Counted from the stretch's first letter, positions 1 through 7,138 are shown. The stretch is DNA of 8,624 nt from Rhodospirillales bacterium RIFCSPLOWO2_12_FULL_67_15 (GCA_001830475.1 MIAC01000037.1:9071-17694), one strand, 5' to 3'. The notes: generated from the letters alone by a model not told the origin. A program made the numbers and translations.

Positions 1-780
1 GTAGGCGGCGGTGAACATGATGATGCCGACCTGAGCGCGCAGGAGCTTGTCGATGGTCACCCCCTCGGGCAGGAAGAGGGGGAACATCACCGACGCCATG
101 AACAGGACCGAGATCAGCGGTACGCCGCGGACGATTTCGATGTAGACCACGCATAAGGCGCGGATCGCCGGCAGGTTGGAGCGCCGGCCGAGCGCCAGCA
201 GGATCGAGATCGGGAACGAGGCGGCAATGCCGATCATGGCCAGGATCAGAGTCAGCGGCAGTCCGCCCCAGCGCTCGTTCTCGACGTAGGTCAAGCCGAG
301 AATACCGCCCCACATCAGAACGCCCGCCACTGCGAACACGGCCGCCCAGACGACGAATATCCACCACTGCCACATGCGGCGGTCGCAACTTGCCGCCAAA
401 GTGGCGATGAAAAGGGCCATCGCGACTAGCGGCCGCCAATGCTCGCCGTAGGGATAGAGGCCGAACAGGATGAAGCGGTGCTTCTCGCCGATGAAGGTCC
501 AGCAGGCGCCTCCGGCCTGACGGCAGGCTTTCGGATCGGCGCCGCTCCAGGTGGCATTAATAAAGCCCCATTTGAGAAGCGGCGGCACCACCTCCCACAA
601 CAGCCATATCGCCAGCACGGTAAGGATGGTGTTCGGGATCGAGCCGAACAGGTTGTGCCGTATCCAACCGAGCATGCCGATGCTGGCGAGCGGCGGCCGC
701 GGCAGTACGGTATCCGTCGGCTCCTCGATATCGGAGGCCGCTCCGGGCGGATGTCGTCCGTTGGGTTCGCGAGCGGTCAT
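1..780 (-). CDS. aapM: AapM/BztC-type amino-acid ABC permease, partial (3' end outside window)
   Basis: This is the second membrane subunit of a general L-amino-acid ABC importer (polar amino-acid transporter family, inner membrane). The first 260 codons are visible; the frame is open to base 1. AapM/BztC proteins are roughly 380 residues, so about a third is missing, including the EAA loop that contacts the ATPase. After a hydrophilic N-terminal tail (about 40 residues) comes a hydrophobic segment near residues 45-62. A long periplasmic-type loop follows (about 65-115, with Cys85 and Cys93 and the stretch GLYPYGEHWRPL), then further hydrophobic segments near 117-130, 141-162 and 175-196. The stretch VVYIEIVRGVPLISVLFM (213-230) is the signature of this permease family. 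The ATG lies in an ATGA overlap with the aapQ stop, so translation is probably coupled. The ATPase gene aapP is expected beyond the left edge. The family call is secure; substrate range is inferred from the AapJQMP and BztABCD systems. Confidence 0.93.
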   Translation of the reverse strand, partial: MTAREPNGRHPPGAASDIEEPTDTVLPRPPLASIGMLGWIRHNLFGSIPNTILTVLAIWLLWEVVPPLLKWGFINATWSGADPKACRQAGGACWTFIGEKHRFILFGLYPYGEHWRPLVAMALFIATLAASCDRRMWQWWIFVVWAAVFAVAGVLMWGGILGLTYVENERWGGLPLTLILAMIGIAASFPISILLALGRRSNLPAIRALCVVYIEIVRGVPLISVLFMASVMFPLFLPEGVTIDKLLRAQVGIIMFTAAY

Positions 781-1964
781 CTTGTCACCAGAGCCATTTT
801 TTTGTTGTACCAGTTCATGAAGGCGGCGATGGAGAGACTCACCGTCAGGTAGGCCGCCATGATGATGGCAATGCCCTCGATGGCCTGGCCGGTCTGGTTG
901 ATGGCGGTGTTGGCGATGCTGACCAGGTCGGGATAGCCGATGGCGACCGCCAGCGACGAGTTCTTGGTCAGATTCAAGTACTGACTGGTCAGCGGCGGGA
1001 TGATGACCCGCATCGCCTGGGGCAGGACGACCAGGCGCAGCACAAGTCCGCGCGTCAGGCTCAGCGCCTGCGCCGCTTCGGTCTGGCCGTGGCTCACCGC
1101 CTGGATGCCCGAGCGGACGATCTCGGCGATGAAAGACGCGGTGTAGACCGTAAGGCCGAACCACAGCGCCGCGAACTCGGGACTGATCAAGCCGCCGCCC
1201 ACGAAATTGAAGCCCTTGAGTTCGGGCACGCTCATGGCGGTCGGCGCGCCAGCGGCGAGAAAGGCGATGAACGGCATGCCGACGATGGCCGCCGTGCCCG
1301 CCCAAACCGAGGGGAACGGCTGGCCGGTCAGGTCCTGACGCCGCTTCGCCCAGCGATGGATGAGGACGGCGGCCAGACAGCCCGCGACGAAAGCGGCGGC
1401 GGCGATCGTGTGGGCGTTTTCCCACACCGGCACCGGAAACTTGAAGCCGCGGTTGGATAGAAAGATTCCCGAAACCGGATTGAACGCCTGGCGCGGGCCG
1501 GGCAGGGCCTCGGTGATGAGCGAGTACCAGAGGAAGAGCTGGAGAAGGACCGGAATATTGCGCACGCCCTCGACGTAAATAGTCGACAGCCGGGCGATGA
1601 GCCAGTTCGAGGACAGCCGGGCGATGCCGATGACGGTCCCGAGAACGGTCGCGAAGGCGATGCCGAGGACCGAGACGATCAGCGTGTTGAGAAGCCCGAC
1701 CGCGACGGCGCGGGCGTAGGTGTCGGCCGGCGAGTAGGCGAGCAGGCTTTCGCCGATGCCGAAACCGGCCTCGCGTCCGAGGAAGCCGAAACCCGCTGCG
1801 ATGCCGCGGGTGGCCAGGTTGTCGAGCGTGTTGGAAACCAGATACCAACCGAGTCCGATCACCCCGGCCAGGACGGCGACCTGGTAGAAGACGCCGCGCA
1901 CGGCGGCATTGTTCCACCATGCGGTTGCGACCGATGCCGGGAGCGCCGGTTGTGGGATGGTCAC
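777..1964 (-). CDS. aapQ: AapQ/BztB-type amino-acid ABC permease
   Basis: First membrane subunit of the general amino-acid importer, 395 residues, the usual AapQ/BztB size. The stretch YVEGVRNIPVLLQLFLWY (130-147) is the polar amino-acid permease signature. The EAA loop that docks with the ATPase begins with EAAQAL (296-301) and runs to LPQAMRVIIPP (314-324). KNSSLAVAIG (334-343) follows, as in related permeases. Hydrophobic segments lie near 25-43, 86-114, 134-152, 186-202, 221-239, 264-282 and 364-384. I chose the GTG start at 1964 because GGGAGG sits six bases upstream; the open frame continues to about 2531 but there only shadows aapJ. The gene follows aapJ after 113 bases containing a strong hairpin, and its stop overlaps the aapM start (ATGA). 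Function follows from family and neighbours. Confidence 0.95.
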   Translation of the reverse strand: MTIPQPALPASVATAWWNNAAVRGVFYQVAVLAGVIGLGWYLVSNTLDNLATRGIAAGFGFLGREAGFGIGESLLAYSPADTYARAVAVGLLNTLIVSVLGIAFATVLGTVIGIARLSSNWLIARLSTIYVEGVRNIPVLLQLFLWYSLITEALPGPRQAFNPVSGIFLSNRGFKFPVPVWENAHTIAAAAFVAGCLAAVLIHRWAKRRQDLTGQPFPSVWAGTAAIVGMPFIAFLAAGAPTAMSVPELKGFNFVGGGLISPEFAALWFGLTVYTASFIAEIVRSGIQAVSHGQTEAAQALSLTRGLVLRLVVLPQAMRVIIPPLTSQYLNLTKNSSLAVAIGYPDLVSIANTAINQTGQAIEGIAIIMAAYLTVSLSIAAFMNWYNKKMALVTR

Positions 1965-1970
1965 CGTCGT

Positions 1971-1976
1971 CCTCCC
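1971..1976 (-). promoter_or_regulatory. Ribosome binding site deciding the aapQ GTG start
   Basis: GGGAGG on the minus strand, six bases before the GTG at 1964. No start codon further upstream in this frame has a comparable site, and codons before it read as an out-of-frame shadow of aapJ. Confidence 0.75.
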
Positions 1977-2035
1977 TGAGGCGTACCCGGAAGCGGCCGT
2001 CGAAACCGAACGAACGCCCCCGCTCGTTCCTTGCT

Positions 2036-2064
2036 CTCTCCCCCGCGGATGGGGCGGGGGAGAG
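2036..2064 (-). repeat. G+C-rich hairpin between aapJ and aapQ
   Basis: A perfect 11-bp inverted repeat (CTCTCCCCCGC and its complement, 2036-2046 and 2054-2064) with a 7-nt loop lies 13 bases beyond the aapJ stop. No T-run follows on the transcribed strand, so it is not a typical intrinsic terminator. Similar palindromes after binding-protein genes can block 3' exonucleases and stabilise the upstream message. It also looks like the short CTCTCCCC-type palindromes scattered in many alphaproteobacterial genomes, so it may be a copy of such a dispersed element. Structure is seen; function is inferred. Confidence 0.7.
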
Positions 2065-2077
2065 GAAAGGATGCGCC

Positions 2078-3103
2078 TCAGCGAATGGGCATGGCGTACA
2101 TCAGGCCGCCCTTGATCCAGAGCTGATTGAGGCCGCGGTCGAGCTTGAGCTTCGACGCCATGCCGACGTTGCGATCGAAGCTCTCGCCGTAATTGCCGAC
2201 CTGCTTGACGACGTTGTAGGCCCACTTCTCGTCGACGCCGAGGGCCTTGCCGGCACCGGGAGTGAGACCGAGCAGGCGCTTCACCGTCGGATCGGCGCTG
2301 CCCGACATGGTGTCGATGTTCTTCGACGTGATGTCCTTCTCCTCCGCCTCGAGCATGGCGTAGACGGTCCACTTGACCAGGTCGAACCACTGGTCGTCGC
2401 CGTGGCGCACCACCGGGCCGAGCGGTTCCTTGGAGATGATCTCCGGCAGGATCACGAAGTCCCCCGGATTGGACGCCTGGGCGGCGCGGATCGAGGCGAG
2501 CTGCGAGGCGTCCGAGGTGATGACGTCGCAACGCCCCGAGAAGAACGCGGCCGCCAGCTCCTCGTTCTTCTCGATCACCACCGGCTTGAACGTCATCTTG
2601 TTGGCCCGGAAGTAATCGGCAAGGTTGAGCTCGGTGGTGGTGCCGGGCAGGACGCAGACGGTGGCGCCGTTCAGCTCCTTGGCGCTCTTGACGCCCAGCT
2701 TCTTCGGCACCAAAAAGCCCTGGCCATCGTAATACATGACGCCGGCGAAGTTAAGGCCGAGTTCGGTGTCGCGCTGGGTGGTCCAAGTGGTGTTGCGCGA
2801 CAGAATGTCGATTTCGCCCGACTGGAGCGCGGTGAAGCGCTGCTGAGCGGTCAGCGGAACGAACTTCACCTTGGCGGCGTTGCCGAACAGCGCGGCAGCC
2901 ACTCCTCGGCACAGATCGACGTCGAGGCCGGTCCAGTTGCCCTTGTCGTCGGGGGCACTGAAACCGAACAGTCCGGTATTGACGCCGCAGTGGACCACAC
3001 CGCGCGCCTTCACCGCGTCGAAGGTGGCGCCCGCCCAGACTTGACCGGCGCTCGCGGCCAGAAGCATCGCCGCTCCCGCCGCCGCATGTCGCAAGAATTT
3101 CAT
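2078..3103 (-). CDS. aapJ: AapJ/BztA-type periplasmic amino-acid binding protein
   Basis: Periplasmic substrate-binding subunit of the general amino-acid ABC importer, 341 residues, matching the usual AapJ length. A signal peptide is clear: Lys2 and Arg5, a hydrophobic core to about residue 19, and likely cleavage after VWA (22-24). The mature part has features of the AapJ branch of the type-2 binding fold: GVNTGLFGFSAPD (40-52), WTGLDVDLCRGVAAALFG (57-74), LSRNTTWTTQRD (101-112), and GATVCVLPGTTTELNLADYF (146-165), which starts the second lobe. The protein is longer than GltI-type proteins, as expected for this branch. The start is supported by GGGAGG seven bases upstream. The gene has its own putative promoter and heads the aapJ-Q-M operon. 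Known relatives bind glutamate, aspartate, glutamine, asparagine and others; exact specificity cannot be read from sequence. Confidence 0.96.
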   Translation of the reverse strand: MKFLRHAAAGAAMLLAASAGQVWAGATFDAVKARGVVHCGVNTGLFGFSAPDDKGNWTGLDVDLCRGVAAALFGNAAKVKFVPLTAQQRFTALQSGEIDILSRNTTWTTQRDTELGLNFAGVMYYDGQGFLVPKKLGVKSAKELNGATVCVLPGTTTELNLADYFRANKMTFKPVVIEKNEELAAAFFSGRCDVITSDASQLASIRAAQASNPGDFVILPEIISKEPLGPVVRHGDDQWFDLVKWTVYAMLEAEEKDITSKNIDTMSGSADPTVKRLLGLTPGAGKALGVDEKWAYNVVKQVGNYGESFDRNVGMASKLKLDRGLNQLWIKGGLMYAMPIR

Positions 3104-3149
3104 TGCCCTACCTCCCGTTTATTGGTGACCCGTCGATAAAACGGTTGAA

Positions 3150-3170
3150 GCTTCAGCCTAGTATCTTTGC
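3150..3170 (-). repeat. Promoter-proximal repeat, copy 1 (aapJ leader)
   Basis: A 21-base element matching 7118-7138 at 18 of 21 positions, including CTAGGCTGAAGC exactly. It ends 46 bases before the aapJ ATG; copy 2 has the same distance to the gltI ATG at 7071. Further downstream, CAATAAAC lies 13 bases before the start codon in both leaders. Confidence 0.75.
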
Positions 3171-3183
3171 TCAATTCAGCCAA
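3155..3183 (-). promoter_or_regulatory. Putative sigma-70-type promoter of aapJ
   Basis: On the minus strand, TTGGCT (3183-3178) and TAGGCT (3160-3155) are 17 bases apart, about 52 bases before the aapJ ATG. The match to TTGACA/TATAAT is only moderate, but nearly the same arrangement occurs upstream of gltI, including an identical 12-base block. A TTG-N11-CAA partial dyad overlaps the -35 and spacer and could be a regulator site. The existence of the promoter is inferred. Confidence 0.5.
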
Positions 3184-3221
3184 TCGAAAAGTACCCCTCC
3201 GGGCTTTGTGACCGTGCCCCC

Positions 3222-3250
3222 AATACGGGCGGCGAAAGTCTCGGCGTATT
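3222..3250. promoter_or_regulatory. Inverted repeat AATACG-N17-CGTATT upstream of the aapJ promoter
   Basis: Six-base arms (3245-3250 and 3222-3227) separated by 17 bases lie in the 156-base gap between the racemase stop and aapJ. It could be an operator or a weak transcript hairpin after the racemase gene. No T-run follows directly, so I do not call a terminator. The arms are short and chance occurrence is possible. Confidence 0.25.
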
Positions 3251-3259
3251 ACCGGCGTC

Positions 3260-3994
3260 TTAAATGGCGGATCGCGCCGCGCGCGCCCAGGCGACAGTGG
3301 CGCGCGCAAGCGCTTCGTTCGCGTCCACGCAGTGGGCGGTCAACCAGGGATCGCCGGCGGGGAAGGCGGCGGGAATTTCGGTGCAGCCGAGAATGACCAC
3401 TCCGGTTTCGGCTTTCAGGCGCTCGATCGCCTCGCGGAAGAGAGCCGCAGCTTCTGCGAGACGGTTCGCCTTGACCAACGCGATGCCGGGACGAACGCGC
3501 GTGCGCACGACGGCCTCGGTCGGCAAAATGCACCCGAACCCTCGTGCCGCGAGACGTTGCTGGTAGAACCCGGACTTCACCGTGCCTTCGGTCGCCAATA
3601 ACCCGATCGGCCCTCCGATTGTGCGTCGAACCAGTTCATCCATGACCGCGTCGGCGATATGTAGAAAGGGGATCGTCCGGGCGGCCGCGGCCAACTCCGC
3701 GTGCCAATGATGCGCCGTGTTGCAGGGCATGACGATGCAGCGTGCGCCGGCGGCGAGAAGAAAATCGAGCCGCTCCTTCAGTTCCGGCAGGGGCGAACGC
3801 GCGTGTCCCTCCAGGATCGGCGCGACCCGCGAAGGCAACTGCGGACAAGAGCTGACGACGATCGGGATGTGGTCTTCGTCGCGCTCGGCCGGGGTGAGCG
3901 CGATCAGCTTGACGATGAAGTCGGCGGTGGCGAGCGGCCCCATGCCGCCGAGCACGCCGACCAGATCGGGGCGATCTTTGAACGAGCCGGTCAA
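3260..3994 (-). CDS. Aspartate/glutamate racemase family protein
   Basis: A cofactor-independent Asp/Glu racemase-superfamily enzyme, 244 residues, predicted cytoplasmic. [11 protein letters not shown] (13-23) is the N-terminal signature. MPCNTAH (89-95) carries the first catalytic cysteine (Cys91) and LGCTEIP (202-208) the second (Cys204). With both cysteines present, two-base racemisation in both directions is expected; some relatives have Thr at the first site. Hydantoin racemase and maleate isomerase share the fold, but these two motifs fit the Asp/Glu branch best. The only plausible start is a TTG at 3994: it overlaps the gltL stop (TTGA), has no clear ribosome binding site, and the next in-frame candidates fall inside the N-terminal motif. 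Translation is therefore probably coupled to gltL. Last in the glt operon, it likely interconverts imported D/L-aspartate or glutamate, although another amino acid is possible. Confidence 0.9.
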   Translation of the reverse strand: MTGSFKDRPDLVGVLGGMGPLATADFIVKLIALTPAERDEDHIPIVVSSCPQLPSRVAPILEGHARSPLPELKERLDFLLAAGARCIVMPCNTAHHWHAELAAAARTIPFLHIADAVMDELVRRTIGGPIGLLATEGTVKSGFYQQRLAARGFGCILPTEAVVRTRVRPGIALVKANRLAEAAALFREAIERLKAETGVVILGCTEIPAAFPAGDPWLTAHCVDANEALARATVAWARAARSAI

Positions 3995-4719
3995 TGGGAG
4001 AGGATCTTCGAGAGGAACATCTGCGCGCGTTCACTGCGCGGGGTGCCGAAGAAATCCTCGGTCGTCGCGTCCTCGACGATGTGGCCTTCGTCCATGAAGA
4101 TGACGCGATCGGCGACCTTCTTGGCGAAACCCATCTCGTGGGTGACAACCATCATGGTCATGCCGTCCTCGGCGAGCGCCACCATCACGTCCAGCACCTC
4201 GTTGATCATCTCGGGATCGAGCGCCGAGGTCGGCTCGTCGAACAGCATGGCGATCGGGTCCATGGCCAAAGCGCGCGCGATCGCCACGCGCTGCTGCTGG
4301 CCGCCGGAAAGCTGCGCCGGGTGCTTGGCCGCCTGATCGACGAGCCCGACGCGGGTCAGAAGCTTCATGGCGCGCTCCTCGGCCTCGGCCTCGGTGCGGC
4401 CAAGCACCTTGACCTGGGCGAGCATGATGTTGCGGATCACGGTCATATGCGGAAAGAGCTCGAAATTCTGGAACACCATGCCGATGCGCGAGCGGAGCTT
4501 GCTCAGATTGGTCGCCGGGTCGCCGACCGAGGTTCCGTTCACCGCGATCGCGCCCTTTTGGAACGGCTCGAGGCCGTTGATGCACTTGATCAGCGTACTC
4601 TTGCCCGAACCCGAGGGTCCGCAGATCACCACGACCTGACCCTTGGCGACTGACGTCGAGCAATCCTTGAGCACATGGAAGTCCCCGTACCATTTGCTGA
4701 CGTTCTTGACCTCGATCAT
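3991..4719 (-). CDS. gltL: Glutamate/aspartate ABC importer ATP-binding protein (GltL-like)
   Basis: Cytoplasmic ATPase of the glutamate/aspartate importer, 242 residues, the normal size for polar amino-acid ATPases. All motifs are intact: Walker A GPSGSGKS (34-41), Q-loop Gln84, signature LSGGQQQR (137-144), Walker B MLFDEP (158-163) with catalytic Glu162, D-loop SALD (165-168), and switch His194 in THEMGFA. It begins [20 protein letters not shown], typical of the GltL/GlnQ/AapP group. The ATG at 4719 overlaps the gltK stop (ATGA); open frame further upstream only shadows gltK. Its stop overlaps the racemase TTG. The subfamilies are very alike, so the GltL label rests on the neighbouring gltI, gltJ and gltK. 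It may also power related permeases, which cannot be judged here. Confidence 0.95.
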   Translation of the reverse strand: MIEVKNVSKWYGDFHVLKDCSTSVAKGQVVVICGPSGSGKSTLIKCINGLEPFQKGAIAVNGTSVGDPATNLSKLRSRIGMVFQNFELFPHMTVIRNIMLAQVKVLGRTEAEAEERAMKLLTRVGLVDQAAKHPAQLSGGQQQRVAIARALAMDPIAMLFDEPTSALDPEMINEVLDVMVALAEDGMTMMVVTHEMGFAKKVADRVIFMDEGHIVEDATTEDFFGTPRSERAQMFLSKILSH

Positions 4720-5375
4720 ATGGCGTATGTCCGTTGCAAGCGCCGGGCGGACGTCGACCCGATCAGGCAGAGGACGAAATAAACCACGGCGGCGAAGATG
4801 AACAACTCGACCGGACGGTTGTCGCGGTTGGCGATCAGGTCGGCGGTGGTGAGGAAGTCCTTGAGCCCGACCACGTAGACCAGCGAGGTGTCCTGAAACA
4901 TGATGATGGATTGGGTCAACAGCACCGGCAGCATGTTGCGAAACGCTTGCGGCAGGATGATCAGGCGCATGGTCTGGCCGTAGGTGAGGCCGAGGGCGGA
5001 GCCGGCGTGGACCTGCGCCCGGGTCACGCTTTGGATGCCGGCGCGGATGATCTCGCAATAGTAGGCCGCCTCGAACATGACAAAGGCGATCAGCACCGAA
5101 TAGAACCCGCCAATCGGCCAGCCGAGCATCTTCGGCACCAGGAAGTAGAACCAGAATATGACCAGGATCAGCGGCAGCGAGCGGAAGAAATTGACGTAGG
5201 ACGCGGCGAAGAAAGAAACCGGCCGGAAGGGCGAGAGCCGCATCAGCGCGAGCAGGGTGCCGAAGAAGACCCCGCCGCAGATGGCGAGACCGGTCAGTTG
5301 CAGGGTGAACAGCATCCCTTGCCAGAGGAGCGGCAGCGCCCGCTCGAGAACGGCGTAATCGAATCCGCCGAACAT
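4716..5375 (-). CDS. gltK: Glutamate/aspartate ABC importer permease (GltK-like)
   Basis: Second inner-membrane subunit of the glutamate/aspartate importer, 219 residues (E. coli GltK is about 224). Hydrophobic segments lie near 21-45, 54-80, 92-108 and 191-207. [22 protein letters not shown] (60-81) is the permease signature. The ATPase-docking EAA-type loop runs from HAGSALGL (123-130) to [10 protein letters not shown] (141-150). It is followed by [16 protein letters not shown] (160-175), which is distinctive of GltK. The ATG is one base after the gltJ stop, with GGAGG nine bases upstream; the end overlaps gltL by four bases. It should pair with GltJ as a heterodimer. Confidence 0.95.
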   Translation of the reverse strand: MFGGFDYAVLERALPLLWQGMLFTLQLTGLAICGGVFFGTLLALMRLSPFRPVSFFAASYVNFFRSLPLILVIFWFYFLVPKMLGWPIGGFYSVLIAFVMFEAAYYCEIIRAGIQSVTRAQVHAGSALGLTYGQTMRLIILPQAFRNMLPVLLTQSIIMFQDTSLVYVVGLKDFLTTADLIANRDNRPVELFIFAAVVYFVLCLIGSTSARRLQRTYAI

Positions 5376-5376
5376 G

Positions 5377-6099
5377 CTATTTCGCCTCCAGCGAGATCAT
5401 TCCGGGAATCCGGGTCCGCCTTTCGGTCACGTGCATCAGCGTCATCACGGCGAAAGTGACGAGACTATAGAGCACGGTCGCGGCGGCGAAGGCCTCGAAG
5501 CCCTGGAAGGTGTATTCCTCGATCTGGCGGCTGCGGGCGGTGAGTTCGATGACGCCGATGGTCAGCGCGAGCGAGGAGTTCTTGAAGACGCCGAGAAAGT
5601 CGCTGGTCAGCGGCGGGATGATGATCCGATACGATACCGGGAGCAGAACGTAGCGATAGACCTGCGTCGTCGTCAGGCCCATGGCGAGCGCCGCCTGGCG
5701 CTGGCCGTCGCGGATCGCACCGATCCCCGAGCGCACCTGTTCCGCCACCCGCGCGCCGTGATAGAAACCGAGACAGACCACCGCCGTCCAGAATTCCGGC
5801 ATCGGTAGCCCGCGTTTGAGGAACATTCCGGCCTCGCGCGGCACGACTTCCGGCACCACGAAGTACCAGAGAAACAGTTGCACCAGGAGCGGGATGTTGC
5901 GGAACAGTTCGACGTAGGCGGTGCCGATCGCGCGGGGCAGGGGATGGGGGATCGTGCGCAGCACCCCGATGACCGATCCAAGCGAAAGCGCGATCATCCA
6001 GGCGAGGATCGCGACCGCGCAGGTCCAGCCGAAGCCGGCCCAGATCCAGCCGAAGTAAGGCTCCTGCAGCAGGATGCCCCAATCCCACTTGTAGTTCAT
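5377..6099 (-). CDS. gltJ: Glutamate/aspartate ABC importer permease (GltJ-like)
   Basis: First inner-membrane subunit of the glutamate/aspartate importer, 240 residues (E. coli GltJ is about 246). It begins MNYKWDWGILLQ, followed by FGWIWAGFGWT (16-26), both close to the GltJ N-terminus as I recall it. YVELFRNIPLLVQLFLWYFVVPEVVP (62-87) is the permease signature. The docking loop is QAALAMGLTTTQVYRYVLLP (135-154), then VFKNSSLALTIGVIELTA (171-188). Membrane segments lie near 22-46, 60-82, 102-116, 160-184 and 203-222. A purine-rich AGAGGGA precedes the ATG by about 8 bases. The gene follows gltI after 87 bases that contain a terminator-like hairpin, so it is probably transcribed at a lower level than gltI. 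GltJ-specific features make this call firm. Confidence 0.95.
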   Translation of the reverse strand: MNYKWDWGILLQEPYFGWIWAGFGWTCAVAILAWMIALSLGSVIGVLRTIPHPLPRAIGTAYVELFRNIPLLVQLFLWYFVVPEVVPREAGMFLKRGLPMPEFWTAVVCLGFYHGARVAEQVRSGIGAIRDGQRQAALAMGLTTTQVYRYVLLPVSYRIIIPPLTSDFLGVFKNSSLALTIGVIELTARSRQIEEYTFQGFEAFAAATVLYSLVTFAVMTLMHVTERRTRIPGMISLEAK

Positions 6100-6133
6100 C
6101 GCCTGATTCCCTCTCTCAGGCTGGGCGGAGCGG

Positions 6134-6170
6134 AAAAATCATCCGCCCGCTTCCCGAGGAAGCGGGCGGA
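6134..6170 (-). terminator. Terminator-like hairpin between gltI and gltJ
   Basis: A perfect 13-bp stem (TCCGCCCGCTTCC and its complement, 6142-6154 and 6158-6170) has a 3-nt loop. On the transcribed strand TGA and then five T (6138-6134) follow. This fits an intrinsic terminator that is probably leaky, because gltJ-gltK-gltL downstream have no obvious promoter of their own. It starts 16 bases past the gltI stop. It could equally act as an mRNA-stabilising 3' end for gltI. Confidence 0.7.
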
Positions 6171-6186
6171 GATCAGTTTCGCGGGT

Positions 6187-7071
6187 TCAGTAGGGCAGGG
6201 CCTGGATGCTGAACGCCTTCTTGAGGTCGGCGCTGATCGGCATCTTGATGTTGGTCGGGCCGGGATTGAACCACTTGTTGTAGATCTTTTCCATCTCGCC
6301 CGAACGCATCAGATCGGCAATCACCCGGGTCGCGAGCAGACGATAGTCGGAGTCGTTGCGCGGGATCATCAGGCCGTAGGGATCGTAGGAGAAAAACTCG
6401 CCGACGACTTCCCACTGGCTCGGGTCCTTGGCGGTGCTGATCATGCCGTAGAGAAGAACGTCGTCGGAAGCGTAGGCGTCGACCCGGCCGCTTTCCAGAT
6501 TGAGCATAGCCTGGGGATGATCCTTGACCATCACGGTCTCGACCTTGATCTTGCGCTTTTCGATTTCGGCCAGTAAGGCCTTCTCGTTGGTGGTGCCGCT
6601 CGAGATCGACGCGCGCTTGCCGTTCATGTCGGCGAGGCTTTTGATGCCCGAGCCCTTCTTCACCAGGAGCTTCGAGCCGGTGATGAAGGTGACCGGCAGG
6701 AAGTCCCCCTGCTTGGCGCGGGTCAGGTTGTTGGTGGTCGAGCCGCATTCGATGTCGATGGTGCCGTTGGCGATCAGCGGGATGCGGGTCTGGGCGTTGA
6801 TCGCCACGAACTTGACCTTCAAGTTCGGCAGGTTCAGTTCTTTCTTCACCTCGTCGACGATCTTCAGGCAGAGATCGACCGAATAGCCTTGCGGCTTGCC
6901 GGCCTGGTCCATGAAGGCGAAGGGGACCGAGGCTTCGCGATGGCCGATGGAGATTTCGCCCGCGGCCTTGATCTTCTTCAGCGTCGGGGATTCTTGCGCC
7001 AAGGCCGGCAGCGCGCCGGCGAGGACGAACGCCGCGGCGGCGGCGAAGGCGGTACGGAACGTGCGAATCAT
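6187..7071 (-). CDS. gltI: Periplasmic glutamate/aspartate-binding protein (GltI-like)
   Basis: Substrate-binding subunit of the glutamate/aspartate importer, 294 residues from this start, the usual GltI length. The signal peptide has Arg3 and Arg6, a hydrophobic core to about 22, and cleavage expected after ALA (23-25). GHREASVPF (43-51), NAQTRIPL (92-99), ECGSTTNN (108-115), SSGTT (157-161) and KDH (183-185) match E. coli-type GltI blocks. Arg45, Arg97, Ser111, Thr113 and His185 fall where I recall ligand contacts in glutamate/aspartate-binding proteins. I prefer the ATG at 7071: AGGGAG is six bases upstream, and the spacing to the shared leader block then equals that of aapJ. The ATG at 7077 directly abuts that site and would add two residues. 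The gene heads the gltIJKL-racemase operon with its own putative promoter. Acidic amino-acid binding is likely but unproven. Confidence 0.95.
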   Translation of the reverse strand: MIRTFRTAFAAAAAFVLAGALPALAQESPTLKKIKAAGEISIGHREASVPFAFMDQAGKPQGYSVDLCLKIVDEVKKELNLPNLKVKFVAINAQTRIPLIANGTIDIECGSTTNNLTRAKQGDFLPVTFITGSKLLVKKGSGIKSLADMNGKRASISSGTTNEKALLAEIEKRKIKVETVMVKDHPQAMLNLESGRVDAYASDDVLLYGMISTAKDPSQWEVVGEFFSYDPYGLMIPRNDSDYRLLATRVIADLMRSGEMEKIYNKWFNPGPTNIKMPISADLKKAFSIQALPY

Positions 7072-7077
7072 GGACAT

Positions 7078-7083
7078 CTCCCT
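7078..7083 (-). promoter_or_regulatory. Ribosome binding site deciding the gltI start
   Basis: AGGGAG on the minus strand, six bases from the ATG at 7071 and zero bases from the ATG at 7077. Spacing therefore favours the downstream ATG. Confidence 0.7.
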
Positions 7084-7117
7084 GGTTTATTGTAAGGATT
7101 CGAAACTTGAAATCCGG

Positions 7118-7138
7118 GCTTCAGCCTAGCGTTTTTGC
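7118..7138 (-). repeat. Promoter-proximal repeat, copy 2 (gltI leader)
   Basis: Matches 3150-3170 at 18 of 21 positions, with CTAGGCTGAAGC identical. It ends 46 bases before the ATG at 7071, the same distance as copy 1 to the aapJ ATG. Confidence 0.75.

Noticed and set aside
1965..2531. N-terminal extension of AapQ by about 189 codons
   Set aside because: The extra codons shadow aapJ out of frame and read as Arg-rich nonsense; the GTG at 1964 has a good ribosome binding site and gives the family length.
1919..3139. Long plus-strand open frame (406 codons) opposite aapJ and the start of aapQ
   Set aside because: Its translation is rich in Arg, Gly, Ala and His with no recognisable motif. The opposite strand encodes unmistakable AapJ and AapQ; long antisense frames are normal in high-G+C genes.
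3104..3149. Riboswitch in the aapJ or gltI leaders
   Set aside because: Leaders are only about 45-50 bases after the putative -10 and show no conserved multi-helix structure such as a glutamine or glycine aptamer.
3191..3259. Intrinsic terminator after the racemase gene
   Set aside because: No stem longer than a few base pairs adjoins a T-run; the only TTTT follows a three-pair stem.
3994..4148. Separate small gene opposite or alongside the end of gltL and the racemase start
   Set aside because: Alternative frames here are Arg/Ser-rich shadows lacking motifs and ribosome binding sites.
4720..5058. N-terminal extension of GltL by 113 codons
   Set aside because: It is an out-of-frame reading of gltK; the ATG at 4719 gives the normal ATPase N-terminus.
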